A DNA stretch of 62,000 bases, from contig WPIO01000048.1 of assembly GCA_009760855.2 (NCBI GenBank), positions 1,625,001 through 1,687,000 on the forward strand, written 5' to 3'. The notes under the pieces were generated by a model. It made no database searches. It had not been told where the DNA came from and saw only the letters and a program-made list of their open reading frames with translations. Origin of the DNA: Cristatella mucedo (Eukaryota; Bryozoa; Phylactolaemata; Cristatellidae). Below, one piece after another: positions 50,930-62,000 of the stretch. The position numbers were made by a program, and so were the translations under genes. The first letter of the stretch is position 1, and each line of letters begins with the position of its first letter.

Positions 50930-52420
50930 CAATTCGAAGTGCCGATGCCGACGCTAACGATAACCCAACCGCCCGAAGAGTGTGCCGTGGGGTGGGAGAA
51001 TACCGGCCAAAAAAGCAGGCTCTGCAGAAGAGTTCGTGCAGACGCCTGAAGCCTTGGCGGTCCCAGGAACTTCGCAGCCGGCTCCGACCAAGTCAGGAGT
51101 TGTCTATCCAGATTTAATGATAGCTCGGTATGCTCAGTCGATAGACATCAAGGCAGTAGACGCGGATAATCTTCTTTGACGTTAGGTCGCACTAGTACTT
51201 GCCAACAGTAATTAGCAATTACAATTCCCAAGTCGCACAAAATTCGGCCACAATTCAATCGGCGGACGAGGGCAGGACGTCCTGTGGGCGACTGAAAGCA
51301 GCAAGAAGACGCTTGCGACGCATTCGGTCGCCGCCCACTCCGCTCTGATAAGGCAGCGCACCGAGCGGGCGTACGAGATCGCTGGCTTCGGGTCGAAGGC
51401 AGGCGAGCTAGTCACCGAGTCAGGAAAGAAAGCACTCTAGCCTAGCTGAACCTGTGGGAATCGGGGAGCCACAATAGCAGGAGCCTAGCTGGCTACCGTA
51501 GCAGGAATCGCAGCCTGCCTTTTAGCTGGAATCGGCGAGCTACCGAGGAGTAAGGCTCCTGCCACGGCGCTAGCCTGCTATTCGACGAAAGCTGGGTCCA
51601 ATTTTAATGAGGCCAGCCTCAATTTGGTATCTCACCTTATTGCCCCAAGCAAGTCGCGTCCAGCTAGCGGCAGCCGCGAACGCACAATGAAGAATTCTCA
51701 GTCTGAGCAGCAGCTATGGAGAAATGCATGACCTTCGACCCGGTCCCGTAAGGGGGGGTGTTCGAGAGGAACTCAAACGCCAATATCCTTTAATATACTT
51801 GCGACGTTGCATTTAATCAACATGAGGATCACCAACCGCCTATAGCAGCGGTGTATTCCTTAATGCGACTGACGCTTCAGCAAAGCGATAGCTGATCTAA
51901 GGTCGCTGGCTCGGTCGGCAACGTTGGGGGAAGGAGAGGGGCGGGGTCAGCCAGCTGCTTCTGGACGACAGCAGGTCATGGAGGCGGAGATGGATGATTC
52001 GTCAGGATGAGTCAAGCACTAGCCGGCGGCGGCGGCCCTGCGGCGAGCGCCGGGTTCTGATAAGCACGACGGTCGCTCGGCGCCTTCGCTCGTCGAGCTT
52101 CGCAATCGGCGAGTGTAAATAGCAGTCGAGCGGAGCGCATATTTTCGCCGTTCATCACGCGATGACTGGTCGCGGCTGTCGCAGGACGACAGGACAGACA
52201 GACGACGACAGGACAGCTCTCGCTGCGTGAGAGGCGCTCATAGCGAGGCTCTCGTGTGGTGGCCAGTGCTCTTTCGCTCCTCGTTTCGTAAGCGAAGCGT
52301 ATTCCGCCGGTTTCCAAGCAAAGTGAAACCGCATTTCGAAGCTAAACGAGGAGGCAGAGACGCAGCAGTTGGCAAGTGCAAGTTCCAAAGGACGAGAGTC
52401 AATTAGGTGCCAATGATTAG
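50930..52420. promoter_or_regulatory. CpG-rich region, possible island
   Basis: The longest GC- and CpG-rich stretch of the window, densest at 51.2-51.7 and 52.0-52.4 kb. Open frames run on both strands (51212-51415 minus, 52012-52317 minus, 50982-51179 plus) and cannot be ranked by eye. It probably marks the 5' region of one or two genes; exon candidates on the minus strand lie on each side (50792-50827, 52640-52715). Confidence 0.35.
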
Positions 52421-52639
52421 CGTTCGCCAAAGATTGACCACGAGATCACGCACGCCAATTTGCTAAGGAAATCGGTTTATGTATGGCAAAGAGCAAGGTT
52501 CCGACCGCTAAGCATTTCGACCGTTAAGCACGGCGTCACAGATTGCATGGCCGACCGCCTTCGAGGGCTGCCAGGTCGTCACAATCAGTGTCTAACTTGT
52601 TTGTGGGAGAACTATGCAGCGAACGAAATGCCCACTTAC

Positions 52640-52715
52640 TGTCAAGCGAGGTTAGCTCGGGTGTGAATTCGCGTGGAGTCGGGACCTGGCGAGTTGTACT
52701 CGGGAGCCTGAGGCA
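52640..52715 (-). CDS. Candidate 76-nt exon
   Basis: Minus strand: strong acceptor TGACATTTTTGCTTCAG, 25 open codons (RLPSTTRQVPTPREFTPELT in the middle) plus one base, then consensus donor GTAAGT (52639-52634). Rich in P and T, no recognised domain. The other two frames contain stops, which favours this one. Confidence 0.35.
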
Positions 52716-52885
52716 CTGAAGCAAAAATGTCAGCGGTGTCTCGACTTGGTATTACTGCGAGTGCCTCATACATACAGATTCATTCAACTCATTCACACAG
52801 AGACAGCTTCTGCTTGGATATCTGAATTGTGGGAATTGGGCGCTGCTTAGATCTCGTTTTCGCAACTTGGCGTGACTTAAAGGAC

Positions 52886-53038
52886 AGTTGAATTAGCAGC
52901 CTCGGTTATGTAGCTGCTGCACAAGAGCTCTGGCGGCTTTCACACCTGACTGCTTCAGGAAATTCTGCGTTGCTTGCTGCAGGATTCGAATCCAGGACCT
53001 TGGTCGTGAAGTTGAGAAATCTTACCTCGGCGCAGGGA
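52886..53038 (-). mobile_element. SINE-B copy
   Basis: Minus strand: head CGAGGTAAGATTTCTCAAC, B box CTGGATTCGAATCCTGC (52998-52982), worn body, and end CGAGGCTGCTAATTC. Confidence 0.7.
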
Positions 53039-53319
53039 CCCAAGGGCACGACACGATTCCGACGCGAGCAGGGCAGTTAGTAAGAGAGGCACGGACGAGC
53101 TCTGGTCCACGAGCACGAGTCCGTGCCCCGATTGCCAAGCACTGCGCTGCAGGTCAGTGCTAGTTACCTCGCCTGCGACGGAGATGCTTTGGCAAATTTA
53201 ATGGCAAGAGTATGCGCTTAGTGTTAGAAACCCGCTGCAGCGGTTCCGGAACAAAATTAGTCTGCCCCAAACCCAGCACACATAACGGGTGCCATTCCTA
53301 AGAATGAGACGGCTGATTT

Positions 53320-54440
53320 ATAGTCCACTGAGGACATGAGGATACGCGAAGGCTGAAGCAGGAGCAGCAGTTAAGCTAGGCATGGAGGTACCGAATTATG
53401 CCGGGCCTTGCGGGTTAGAGTCAGAATGTTGCTCTGTATCCGTCGATCAGCCGGGAGCCATTGCAGCTCTGTCAAAATGGGTCAGGTGTGGCTGAACCTC
53501 TGGAATCTAAGGAGATACACTGGCTTTATTCTGCTGTCCAGCCAAAGAGAAATTACTCCAACGGTCCGGCCTAGATTGGGAGCTAGTGGGAATTTTAGCA
53601 AGGCACCGTGGGAGACAGTACCTAGTCTTAGACAGGGGTCGAAAGTGATGGCTAGCTTGTAAGCGCTCTCTTAACAAAACTTTCAAACTTTAAACTGTTA
53701 TCAAAAAAGATACCTAAATTCCTAGCATGCAATAGCTGGTTGTACAGCAGCATCAATTAGAATAGCCAAGTTTCCTCGTTCAACCGCAAGCTTAGGGTGT
53801 CCTCTGAGTATGAGTTCGGTTTTATCATAGTTTCGCTTAAGAGGAATGACATAGTGTATCAGATGACGAGCTTTTTTTACTAGACTTAATTAAAGCAACC
53901 ACCTTATCTACTGAGAGCTCGGGAAATGTATTAAAGGAGGTCACCGGTTTAGACTCAGCCCAAGCATTAATGCTGGAGGTGGCTTTCTTGAGGCACGGAT
54001 GAGCGAAAATATTTTATCAAAGACTGAGGGAAACTATATCATACATGAAGCTAATATCCAGGGAGTGAGACCACTTGGAATTGTCAATCACATTATTCAC
54101 CATCGTGCAATTTATTAGCGGTCCGACAGGCAAGACAGCCGTTAGCGAATGAAAAAACTTGGCTTTTCTAATTGTCCTGGTGCAGACACAGATGCAATAT
54201 TTGAACCTGGCTAGATCGGCGTCTTACCCTGTATTCTTCAAACTGCATTCAAGCCTGAGCTTTACTAGGTGCATTTTTAAATTTCTTGGTTAATTTTAAG
54301 GCGTCTCTACGATTTCGTAGAGGAATGGTCTTCTGGTGCACGTTCTCTGAGAGAAATCCAAAGTGTCGAGTTTACGACATCATCGAGACTACCAAGACTG
54401 TCAGTAGAGACTGGGTGCATATGACAAAGAGTGCCATCGC
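53320..54440 (-). mobile_element. Longest LINE-B copy, RT palm deleted
   Basis: Minus strand from about 54440: LDDVVNSTLWISLRERAPED (linker before RT), PLRNRRDALKLTKKFKNAPS, QFEEYRVRRRS, NVIDNSKWS, then the RT start PVTSFNTFPELSVDKVVALI and KSSKKSSSSDTL. The next family segment is already post-palm (TELILRGHPKLAVERGNLAI), so the palm with its YADD box is missing. It continues to FQRFSHT, LQWLPADRRIQSNILTLTRK and ends near 53320. Many stops; dead. This copy shows that LINE-B is a full non-LTR element with RT. Confidence 0.75.
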
Positions 54441-56267
54441 AATAAGATATCAATTTTTTTTCGTATCAATGCTTTTTTAAGTTACTCTGGTGATTCTTAG
54501 ATTGTGATGCATTCGGCTCTTAATTTAATTCAGGAACCAATAATAAGTTCCAGCGCTGACATATACTGGCCAATTTAACCAGTTAAGCCTTTCATTTCCT
54601 CTTGAATGAAGGCCTTCCTAGACCAGGCTAATATACAAAAAAAACTAAACATAATCATCTACAGTAGGAATTCTAGTGTATCTGTTATACGTTCATAATT
54701 ATAGGTCATTGCTGTATTGAGATGCGCTTCAATAAATCTTCTGAACCCTCGGCTTTCGTGATGTCTGGACACTAGCACTTCACTGTGCTGGAGACGGGTT
54801 ATAAACTTATGTTTTAACTATATATCATACGATACCTAAATCCATCGCAAAAGCAGAACACGATTAGTGTAAAGGCACTCGGTAAAGCTAAACTCTACGC
54901 ACTGTTGCACTGTCAATTTCGCATTGGAACGTTAATATATGGCATAGTATAATCAATCTATCCCTGCCTACCATACAGTCAATCAGTAGATTGTATGAGG
55001 AGTAATTTAGGCAACATCTAGCAGCTTTCGTAGCTAAGCATAGATCGACTGGCATACTTTCAAAGAGAAGTGAGCAATTAGGTTTCTGGTAATCGAACCA
55101 GGAACTCCAGTCCATTTGCATTTATCACGCACCGATTCAGCAAGCTTAGCATCGTCGTGAGCGCAAGAAGTTGTTTGACATCCAGGGGTGCGAAGATCAC
55201 GGCATTGCTTTCAACCCAAGTTGGAATCTCTATGTCCTACTCTCTCGCAGAAGATGCCACGCAGACAATACGACGCACAAAAGGAAACCCGCATGTCGGC
55301 TAAATCTTGTAGGTGAGTCGTCAGAGAAAGAATGGAAAACGCGTGAAATCGACCGGCCGGCCAGTTTTCTCAGTCGGAATGAATCTGCAACGACATATGG
55401 CTTATCAAAGCATTGCACTTGCCGAAACCGGGATCCTCACAGGCACGTTAGGAGACATTTCAATTATCGCACGACTTGCAATGCAAGCACCATCAGCAGC
55501 ACCTTCGCAGATTAATCATTAGCCTATCACATCAGCATTTTGCGAAAAAGTAACTCCATTGCATGTTACTACAAACTCATGCTCCGCCGTGGCAATACCC
55601 CGCACAGGAAGATCGGTTATTTTATTCACCAAATCTTCAGTCCACAAAGACATCTAAAAGTGACTACAAGAATCTAAAGAAAGTCACTTCACAATGCCTA
55701 GCCGAATCTTGATCTGGGCATTCGACCTCTTTTCCCATTATGACGAGAACTGATCCCGATTGTTCTGCCTACAGCTTGCTCGCTTACAAATAAAGAGATC
55801 GGATGTAGAAAATCCCACGATAAGCTGAGCTCTTTACGTTTCTCTCCGGGCTCTTTTCTCGGGGAAAATTCTACTGCAATTGTACAGAACCACTACTGTA
55901 AAGCTGGATAGCAGGAAGAAGTAGATCTTTCGAAAAACGCACACCAGGACATCGTTGGATAGCCGCGAAATACAAAATCCAGCCATGCAGTAAAAGCAGC
56001 ATGCTAAAGACAAAATTATGCCAAACATGTTTCATTCGCTAAGTATTTTTACTGTAGCTCAGCATTTCGGATGAAGTGCTGTTTGCGGTGAGATATCATA
56101 GAACATCAAACTACTGGCGTTGATTGCTTGATGTATACATCCGTCCGTGTGCTCTATCCATCTTTATGGCGAACAACAAAGGAAACGACATTACACTCCC
56201 AAATCAAAGTGCTTGAGTTTTCAATAAACACGTTTTGAGATGAACTATTTTGGCCAATTTCTATCAT
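54441..56267. other. AT-richer interval without a firm gene
   Basis: At 55171-55522 two overlapping plus-strand frames (114 and 69 codons) have protein-like composition, for example AYQSIALAETGILTGTLGDI near 55400-55455, but no domain or splice support. A 64-codon minus frame at 55834-56028 is hydrophobic and membrane-like. Neither is strong enough to call. Confidence 0.3.
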
Positions 56268-56362
56268 GTTTCCTTTGCAGCAAATGCAAAACGCCTAGAA
56301 AGAGATTGAGTTATCTGAGGGCGCTTTATCAAGTGCATTATTATTAGTATTACCATTATTAT
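56268..56362 (+). mobile_element. LINE-A 3' tail fragment
   Basis: Plus strand: TTTGCAGCAAATGCAAAACG, CCTAGAAAGAGATTGAG, GGGCGCTTTATCAAGTGC and an (ATT)n-like tail. Terminal 95 bp only. Confidence 0.8.
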
Positions 56363-56439
56363 AGCAAAAATTATCCAGCCGAAATAAAAACTCTTTCTTG
56401 CCTAACTTTACACACGCAGAGCTGAACTCGCATTTCACA

Positions 56440-57010
56440 TTTCACTCCGATACGTGAAGTATTTGCTGAGTCGTAGAATCTCAACGCGGGGAGCGGGACA
56501 GGCACCCCCCCCCAACAAATGGCGGCAGAAGTTCCGGGAGTCGGACGAGCGGCGGAAGGCTCGAAAGGTGGACGGCGCACGACCGACACGTCGTATTTGC
56601 GCACGTGGTTGATCGCTCCCGTCCAGAGTTAGAGAGCGAAGTAGGAACGCTTCCAGGAGTGTGGCAGACGAGTGTTTTTCAGCGCGGCGTTCCGGGCACC
56701 GGGGGCGGGGGGGCGGGAGAAGGTTTCTTCGGAGCCACTGGGAGCCTGAACCGGTGCTGCTAGTTGTTTCCTCTGTGGGGGGGGGCCAGGCGCCCTGGCT
56801 GTGAGCTGTAAGGGTCCGTGCGCGCGTCTTGCCGAGTGTTTGCAAGGAGTGTTGGAATTAAACTTAACTAGGCGCGCAGTGACCTCGTGCTCTTGCAAAT
56901 AAAGTTCAGAAAACAACACTACGTATGCGCTACATATCGGTCTGGGTCACGACACGAACTCACGACCCCTTAGTAACGGTGCATAGAATGGCGCCAGAAA
57001 CGCTGTGGGC
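56440..57010 (+). other. GC-rich block; possible LTR end with primer-binding-site-like sequence
   Basis: CpG-rich DNA (56470-56830) is followed by AATAAA at 56898, then GGTGCATAGAATGGCGCCAG (56980-56999). TGGCGCC after a CA end resembles the border between an LTR and a tRNA primer-binding site. There is no gag-like frame downstream and I could not find the left LTR end, so this stays a guess; a promoter CpG island is as likely. Positions 57011-57970 hold nothing else. Confidence 0.2.
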
Positions 57011-57979
57011 TACTTATCGCGAGTAGACGCGCACTGAATCTACTTCGCCAGTCGGCTGCGCCGCTGGGCAAGCAGCGGGGTTTGCCTACTCCGCCGGGCG
57101 TTCGGCGTTGCGTCATTGTTCTGGCCACATATGCCATTTTTGAGCGAAATTATGGCCATTCTGTGGTATAAGAAATTATAAGTTGTGGCCAGTCTAAGTC
57201 ATAAGAAAGCATGAAATAATGTTCACTCTTAAGGAAATAAAGATGAAGCGAACATGCATCACTCAGTTTAATTAGTGACTATTGTAATTTAGGGTGGAAG
57301 TTTTTTTTGGAGGAATGCACCGCCCGTAACGGACACGGCTATAAACGGATGCAGGTGGCTAGCGGCTTAGAGGAAGCTAATGGAGATGCAGCCCCTCCCG
57401 AATTAATTTGTTTAATGAAATGGTGAAATTCTATGTATGCCTTGTTATGAAAGCTTTGGCGATTATTAGCTGCTCTGGCATTTCAAGCTGTAGGAACTGG
57501 ATACGTCATAAGTCCTACCTAATCATTTGCGCTTTGACCTTTGAACTAGTCAGTTGCACTCTGGGCTTCGATTCGAGCAGTTGGACGCTGTGCGTTTGAA
57601 TGAGTTGTGCGCTACAGCTGGTACAATGCACCCGCGCCTCTCCGCGGCGATTAAATGAACCGGTCTACAATAACAAAACGGACTCGTTTTATCGTGGGAT
57701 GGGTGCTCTCTATTGCTGCCGTGAGCAGCTACCGCCGCCATAACATGCGCATATCGGGGTGCCATCTGCCACTCTTTACCGTTTGCTGTGAGGCGTGCGG
57801 TTCACCGACATCTGTCACTCCTCTGCAATTACGTGCAGCAGTACAAGCCAAGTTCATGGCAGAGAACTTTAGTTCAGAAGACGCTGCACTGAACTTGCAG
57901 CACTGCATAGAATACGGGACTGCAAGCAAGGTCACTTGAGCTTTTTGCGGGCATCTCGACAATTTTCGTGCCTATATTT

Positions 57980-58200
57980 TCGCGAGAGCTTCCCGCGCAG
58001 CAAGTGCCGTGCGAGATAAGAGAGGCGACAGATGCGCTAATCGGATCAGCCGAGAGCGGCGGCGCGCTGTAGCCGTCTGCGCTCGCTGGCCCTGTGCGCG
58101 AGAGCGCCCGCGTGCAGGGAGGGAGTAACGCACGAATATAAGACCGCAGCAAGAACGCGCGGCGAAGAGAGCACGACGAGCACAACGGACAGCTCTATTA
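57980..58200 (+). promoter_or_regulatory. CpG-rich promoter-like block with TATA-like motif
   Basis: CpG-dense sequence with AATATAAG at about 58135 followed by a GC-rich, purine-rich stretch; it looks like a core promoter facing right. No coding frame is tied to it, and a TA microsatellite follows 45 bp later. Confidence 0.2.
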
Positions 58201-58238
58201 TAGCATTCTGCAAAGTTTTTCTCCAGTTTATATCGCAC

Positions 58239-58242
<4 letters not shown>

Positions 58243-58277
<35 letters not shown>
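58243..58277. repeat. (TA)n microsatellite
   Basis: About 34 bp of alternating TA. Confidence 0.95.
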
Positions 58278-58280
<3 letters not shown>

Positions 58281-58575
58281 GCTAAATTCTAAATTATTTA
58301 CGGTTTTATGCACCACCCGCGTTTTACAAGAGCTCGATGCTCAATTGGTGAACCCTGGCAAAAGACTCGAAGCCACTAGAGAATTTCTGCATAAGCCACT
58401 TTCGAGCATTGTTCCTCTTTGCAGGAAGTGAGAGTTGTCTCAAATATAAAATTACATTCGCAAAAATATTGATATACTGCCGGTTTGTTTGCCGCGACAC
58501 TAGATGTTGCTATTAATGGTGAACGTGCCACACCAACGTTGGACGCTGTGAGTGTATGCGGCTAAATCATTGAAA

Positions 58576-58742
58576 TCTCAGCTGCTTAAACAGCCTCTTT
58601 TTGTGTAGCGATAGAAGAGCCTTTACGGCTATCACCGCCGCTTGCAGTGGCGATAAAGGATCGCCCGCCACAAGAATCGAACCCACTACCTCGGGACCGA
58701 GGTCATGAAAGCAACCGGCTTACCTAGTGTGCCATCACGGCT
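58576..58742 (-). mobile_element. SINE-B copy, near consensus
   Basis: Minus strand: head GTGATGGCACACTAGGTAAG (A-box-like), B box GTGGGTTCGATTCTTGTG (58687-58670), body CTGCAAGCGGCGGTGATAGC, GTAAAGGCTCTTCTATCGC and end GAGGCTGTTTAAGCAGCTGA. Nothing else was found in 58743-59455. Confidence 0.9.
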
Positions 58743-59455
58743 ATGCTATCAGCCAGATTATGGAATGCGTTTAAATTAAGGCAGTTATGCATTGCGCTTC
58801 ATTCAATACAGAAGTACGCTACAGGTTGGTGCAGTAAACACGAGTTTCATTAGGGCTATGAAATAGTTTGGTCTACGCTATCGACAAAGACCTATCATAT
58901 TTAAGTATGGAAAATCTTTATCGCTGCCGTTTTCGCAGCCCTGGGAATATCTGCGCGTATCTAAGCAGCATCAGCAACTCGTTAGCTTTCTTCGAGGCGC
59001 CAACCGCGCCGTTATTTTTCACCCATCTGCAAAGCTTTTCAGGTAATTGCGGAGAATGCTAGTTATAAGACTAAAATGTATTTTTCTCTTGCGTACAAAG
59101 TGTGTTTTTCTAATCCCTTACACTTAAAATGCAAAGAAAATAGCCGTTGGTCCGCAAAATTTGCTTCTGCGGTCAGATTGTTAAGATTGTGAAATTCTCC
59201 GGTTTCCTTTTGTGTGGACAACAGGTTGGTGCATATGGCGCAAATTGTGCCGCTCCAAATAATGAGGTTTATATACAGCAATAGAGTAATATCTATGGAA
59301 GTGCAACAGTAGAAGCGCCTTTAAATAACATTTAATGCATGCTGATGCAGAGCAAGCGAATAGTAAATAGCTATATTTGAAGGAAACGGAATCGCCAGGC
59401 TGGTTTCAACCAGCAGAATAATTATATTAGGTATATTGACAATTTATTAAAACAA

Positions 59456-59600
59456 AAAATATAATTCATTTGTATAGCGCCCCAAGAGAACTTAATCTCT
59501 ATTCAGGCGCTTCCCGTGTGCCACGGTGCTCGCGCCCACGACTTCAGCTAGACAAGGGTCGGGGCGAGCACCTTAACCGCTGGACCACACCAGCTTGGCA
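59456..59600 (-). mobile_element. SINE-A copy, near consensus
   Basis: Minus strand: CCAGCGGTTAAGGTGCTCGC head, B-box region GTGGGCGCGAGCACCGTG, hairpin GAAGCGCCTGAATAGAGATT to AAGTTCTCTTGGGGCGCT, and end ATACAAATGAATTATATTTT. Positions 59601-60200 have no feature I can support. Confidence 0.9.
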
Positions 59601-60202
59601 AGAGTGAAAAAGGATAACTCCTTGACCTCCACTGCGATGACCGCTGAATGGGTTGGAACATTAGCTAGAAAACGATGGTTCAAACGGGAATATGATGTTA
59701 TAGAGCACCAAAGTTACTGCAAGGGGCCGCCACTCACAAAAGAAAGAAACAAGGAGCGAACGGTAAGGTTTTGAGGAAATTGGGGTAAAAAACTCCAGTT
59801 GTATTGCAAAAATGTGTCCCTCCCTTGGAGGCGTAGCTTCAGATGGGCCAGATATCTTTGGGGCTGATACTACTTGTCTTTATGGCCTTGCCTGATGAAG
59901 ATCAATGAAAAGTTGAACGTTACATGTTGAGCGACAGCCTTCAGCTTTGGATTTTGCTGTTTCAACCCCTAAGTTGATACCACAAGTTTTCATTAAGTCC
60001 AAAATCAGCGCTTGTGCGTTGATATTAATGTATTCGACTACTGTCATTGTATAAGTCTTACTACTGTCAGTTTAGCCAATCGCTAATATTACCCGAAGGC
60101 GGGTGGAATCTACGAATAAAAGAAATTTTACCTCCTGCAGCATTGGAACCTGCCATCTTCGGTTTCCAGGAAAAATGCTTTAACTACTGATACTATTATG
60201 TT

Positions 60203-60262
60203 TATAGTCGTCTCTCGCCACTCTGTGCTTCAACTTTCGCGGCTTCACACAATCGCGGTTTT
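60203..60262 (+). mobile_element. Possible solo terminal repeat of a pogo/Tigger-like transposon
   Basis: GTCTCTCGCCACTCTGTG then TTTCGCGGCTTCACA and ATCGCGGTTTTTTT resemble the ends of pogo/Tigger-type elements as I remember them (CTCGCCAC, CGCGGCTTCAC). No opposite end was found before the LINE-B at 60338, so it is a fragment at best. Confidence 0.35.
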
Positions 60263-60337
60263 TTTAAATACATGCATATTCATTAAAAAGTGTATCAAGA
60301 TAGTGAAAATGATAAACACTTGGTTGTCTAAGTCAGT

Positions 60338-60690
60338 TATACGCCAAGACCGTTGGCGACAGAAGCTTTAGCTCTGCAGGACCTAGACTGTGGAACTCGC
60401 TTCCAAAATTCTTAGGCAACGACAACTACTCTCCTACTGCCGACTATAGCTCGTCCTTTTCAGCGGTCCTGAGCTGCTACTTCCATGCTACTCACTACCT
60501 CAACTGCTCTCCTGACTATTCTACGCTTACCACTTTCTCTTTGCTGCGTGAGACGAAGTCTGTTGGCTACCGAATGCATACCGAAAGCCACTTAGGCTGT
60601 GAGTGCGCTATACAAAACTCTCCTGCGTAACACCTACATGGTCTTTATGACTTTTTGGAGTTACGAACGGAAATACATTACATTACAGTA
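60338..60690 (+). mobile_element. LINE-B 3' fragment with complete UTR
   Basis: Plus strand: TVGDRSFSSAGPRLWNSL, HYLNCSPD, TESHLGCECAIQNSPA stop, then ACATGGTCTTTATGACTTTT, GGAGTTACGAACGGAAAT and ACATTACATTACA. It gives the uninterrupted order used to show the nested insertion at 32.9 kb. Confidence 0.85.
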
Positions 60691-60942
60691 TTAAAATTAA
60701 TTAAAATTGAAATTATTGTTCGCATGAAACGCTGAAGTAGAAAATGATGCACCTGCTGAAGATACTGCACAACCTGAAGACTCCCTTACTTAAGTCGTGC
60801 CTTTAGAGGAACAGTAACATTGCTCTTCTTTGCTGTTCAGTACATCTCTTTATCTTCACCGCCTCATCATCAAACAAGTTGGTGATTTTCATTGGTTAGT
60901 GGTTTTGTGCACGAACTGTCTTTATGTGTGTAACTAAATGTG

Positions 60943-61065
60943 AAATAATAATAATAATGCACTTGATAAAGCACCCTCAGAGAACTCAATCTCTTTCTCG
61001 GCGCTTTACATTTGCTGCAAAGGGAAATGCAATTGAATGGTGAGTAATATCATGCTTGATAACCA
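60943..61065 (-). mobile_element. LINE-A 3' tail fragment
   Basis: Minus strand: hairpin AAAGCGCCGAGAAAGAGATT to GAGTTCTCTGAGGGTGCTTT, ATCAAGTGCATT and (ATT)n, plus about 50 bp of UTR. Positions 61066-61750 hold nothing I recognise. Confidence 0.8.
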
Positions 61066-61754
61066 TAATATTATATTTCTGATTTCTAATATATCTTATT
61101 GTGTCTAATATATTGGATAACACAGTAACAGTAGTGGCTAAGGATTATATTTAATGCCCACGGTGGTTCTAATAAGGATAAAAACCACATTTCGAGGGTC
61201 TTGGACAGGTTTTCTATTCTCTAACTACGAAAACATTCTATTTATAAATAAAGAATCCTACTTTGAGAAAATTCACTTACCACGGTAGAGTCTGAAACTG
61301 ATTAACCACGATAAACTAGGTACGATATATTGCTCACAGGGAATTAGTACTTACTGGTTCGCTTTAACGGCCACTTGTATATCCAAGACAGATGCCTTTT
61401 CATGCCTAAATTCACACGAGCTTATTCTTAGGGAAATTCGCTGTAAGATTTAGATTAGCTTGAAGTTATCTTTTGCTTTTATCCATATTAATGGACCGGC
61501 ATTACAAAGATATTAATCTCGTCGAGTAAAAGTCATATGGACGGAATATGTCGCAGCAGACAGCAGAAGCAAAGCCCGTGCACAAAAGAAACATAACCCA
61601 TGTGTAATTGTGGCAACGGCTTTGTAGTATCTATGTGTGCAATACGACCGATAACGTATTTGGCTTGAAAACAAAAGACGTTTTTGATAGGTCTTCATTG
61701 GGAATTATTCAATAAAAACTACTAATTTGAGAGGGAAAGAAAAGGTATTCCAAT

Positions 61755-62000
61755 TATCGGGTGCCGTTGTCTGCAAAACTCTTCATCGAGGCATGTCTGT
61801 CGTGGGTTTTGCACTTGTTACATCACACCACTTCTCGCCGACCTTCACTGGCACCCAGTCAAGCAACGCATCGACTTCAAGGTTATTTTACTCCACTGTA
61901 GATCTCTTCATTCTTTGGCTCTAGCTTACCTATCGAATCTACTCCCCACCAGGCTAAGCGTCGTATCACCCGCTTTTCTGAATTGACTCGTTTACCTACA
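61755..62000 (+). mobile_element. LINE-A coding fragment cut by the window end
   Basis: Plus strand, one open frame: LQNSSSRHVCRGF, YITPLLADLHWHPVKQRIDF, KVILLHCRSLHSLALAYLSN. It aligns with 19814-19560 and 35460-35560. It lacks its 3' end only because the window stops. Confidence 0.8.

Noticed and set aside
56371-56919. 136- and 96-codon minus frames in the GC-rich block
   Set aside because: Proline/arginine-rich composition that follows from base composition; three frames are open at once and none has splice support.

Overview
This window looks like animal (metazoan) nuclear DNA, most likely from an aquatic invertebrate; the species cannot be named from the sequence. The evidence is GT-AG introns, 5'-truncated non-LTR retrotransposons of a CR1/L2-like type with (ATT)n tails, tRNA-headed SINEs, a decayed pogo-like DNA transposon, very long CT/GA, CTGT and TA microsatellites, and sparse coding sequence. 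No bacterial operons, rRNA genes, stand-alone tRNA genes or CRISPR arrays were seen.

The best-supported gene lies on the minus strand at 422-6428. Three exons (6428-6382, 6113-5717, 697-422) join with matching phases and GT-AG borders into a 240-residue N-terminal part of an unrecognised acidic protein; its 3' part lies beyond the left edge. Exons 2 and 3 each carry a related module of about 58-60 residues, so an exon-borne unit has been duplicated. A CpG-rich stretch upstream (6430-7160) is the likely promoter region. Its 5-kb second intron holds a huge pyrimidine microsatellite (4764-5655) with a 185-bp internal duplication. Further short gene pieces are proposed on splice-site and reading-frame evidence, with lower confidence: minus strand 42800-43229 and 39782-40390 (two phase-matched exons each), and single exons near 9.5, 16.3, 18.6, 24.5, 42.4, 47.9, 50.8 and 52.7 kb.

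Most of the rest is repeats. LINE-A and LINE-B (my labels) are two CR1/L2-like families, present as 3' fragments. LINE-A fragments lie at 11.5, 14.2-14.9, 18.4, 19.0-22.8, 31.7, 35.5, 42.0, 48.6-49.6, 56.3, 60.9 and 61.8-62.0 kb. LINE-B fragments lie at 8.0, 28.7, 32.5-33.7, 37.1, 38.5, 53.3-54.4 and 60.3 kb. SINE-A (nine copies) has a tRNA-like head and a 3' hairpin tail nearly the same as the LINE-A 3' end, so LINE-A is the probable mobilising partner. SINE-B (eight copies) has a tRNA-like head and an unrelated body. Other elements are a pogo-like remnant with terminal inverted repeats (41742-42337), an inverted-repeat element enclosing degenerate TTTAGGG repeats (12871-13558), and a 67-bp minisatellite (27136-27845).

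The most interesting observations are the shared SINE/LINE hairpin and a microsatellite that grew inside it (14.3 kb), a LINE-B copy inserted cleanly into another LINE-B copy to form a 380-bp palindrome (32.5-33.7 kb), the duplicated-exon gene, the pogo remnant that keeps its transposase C-terminus, and the telomere-like element.
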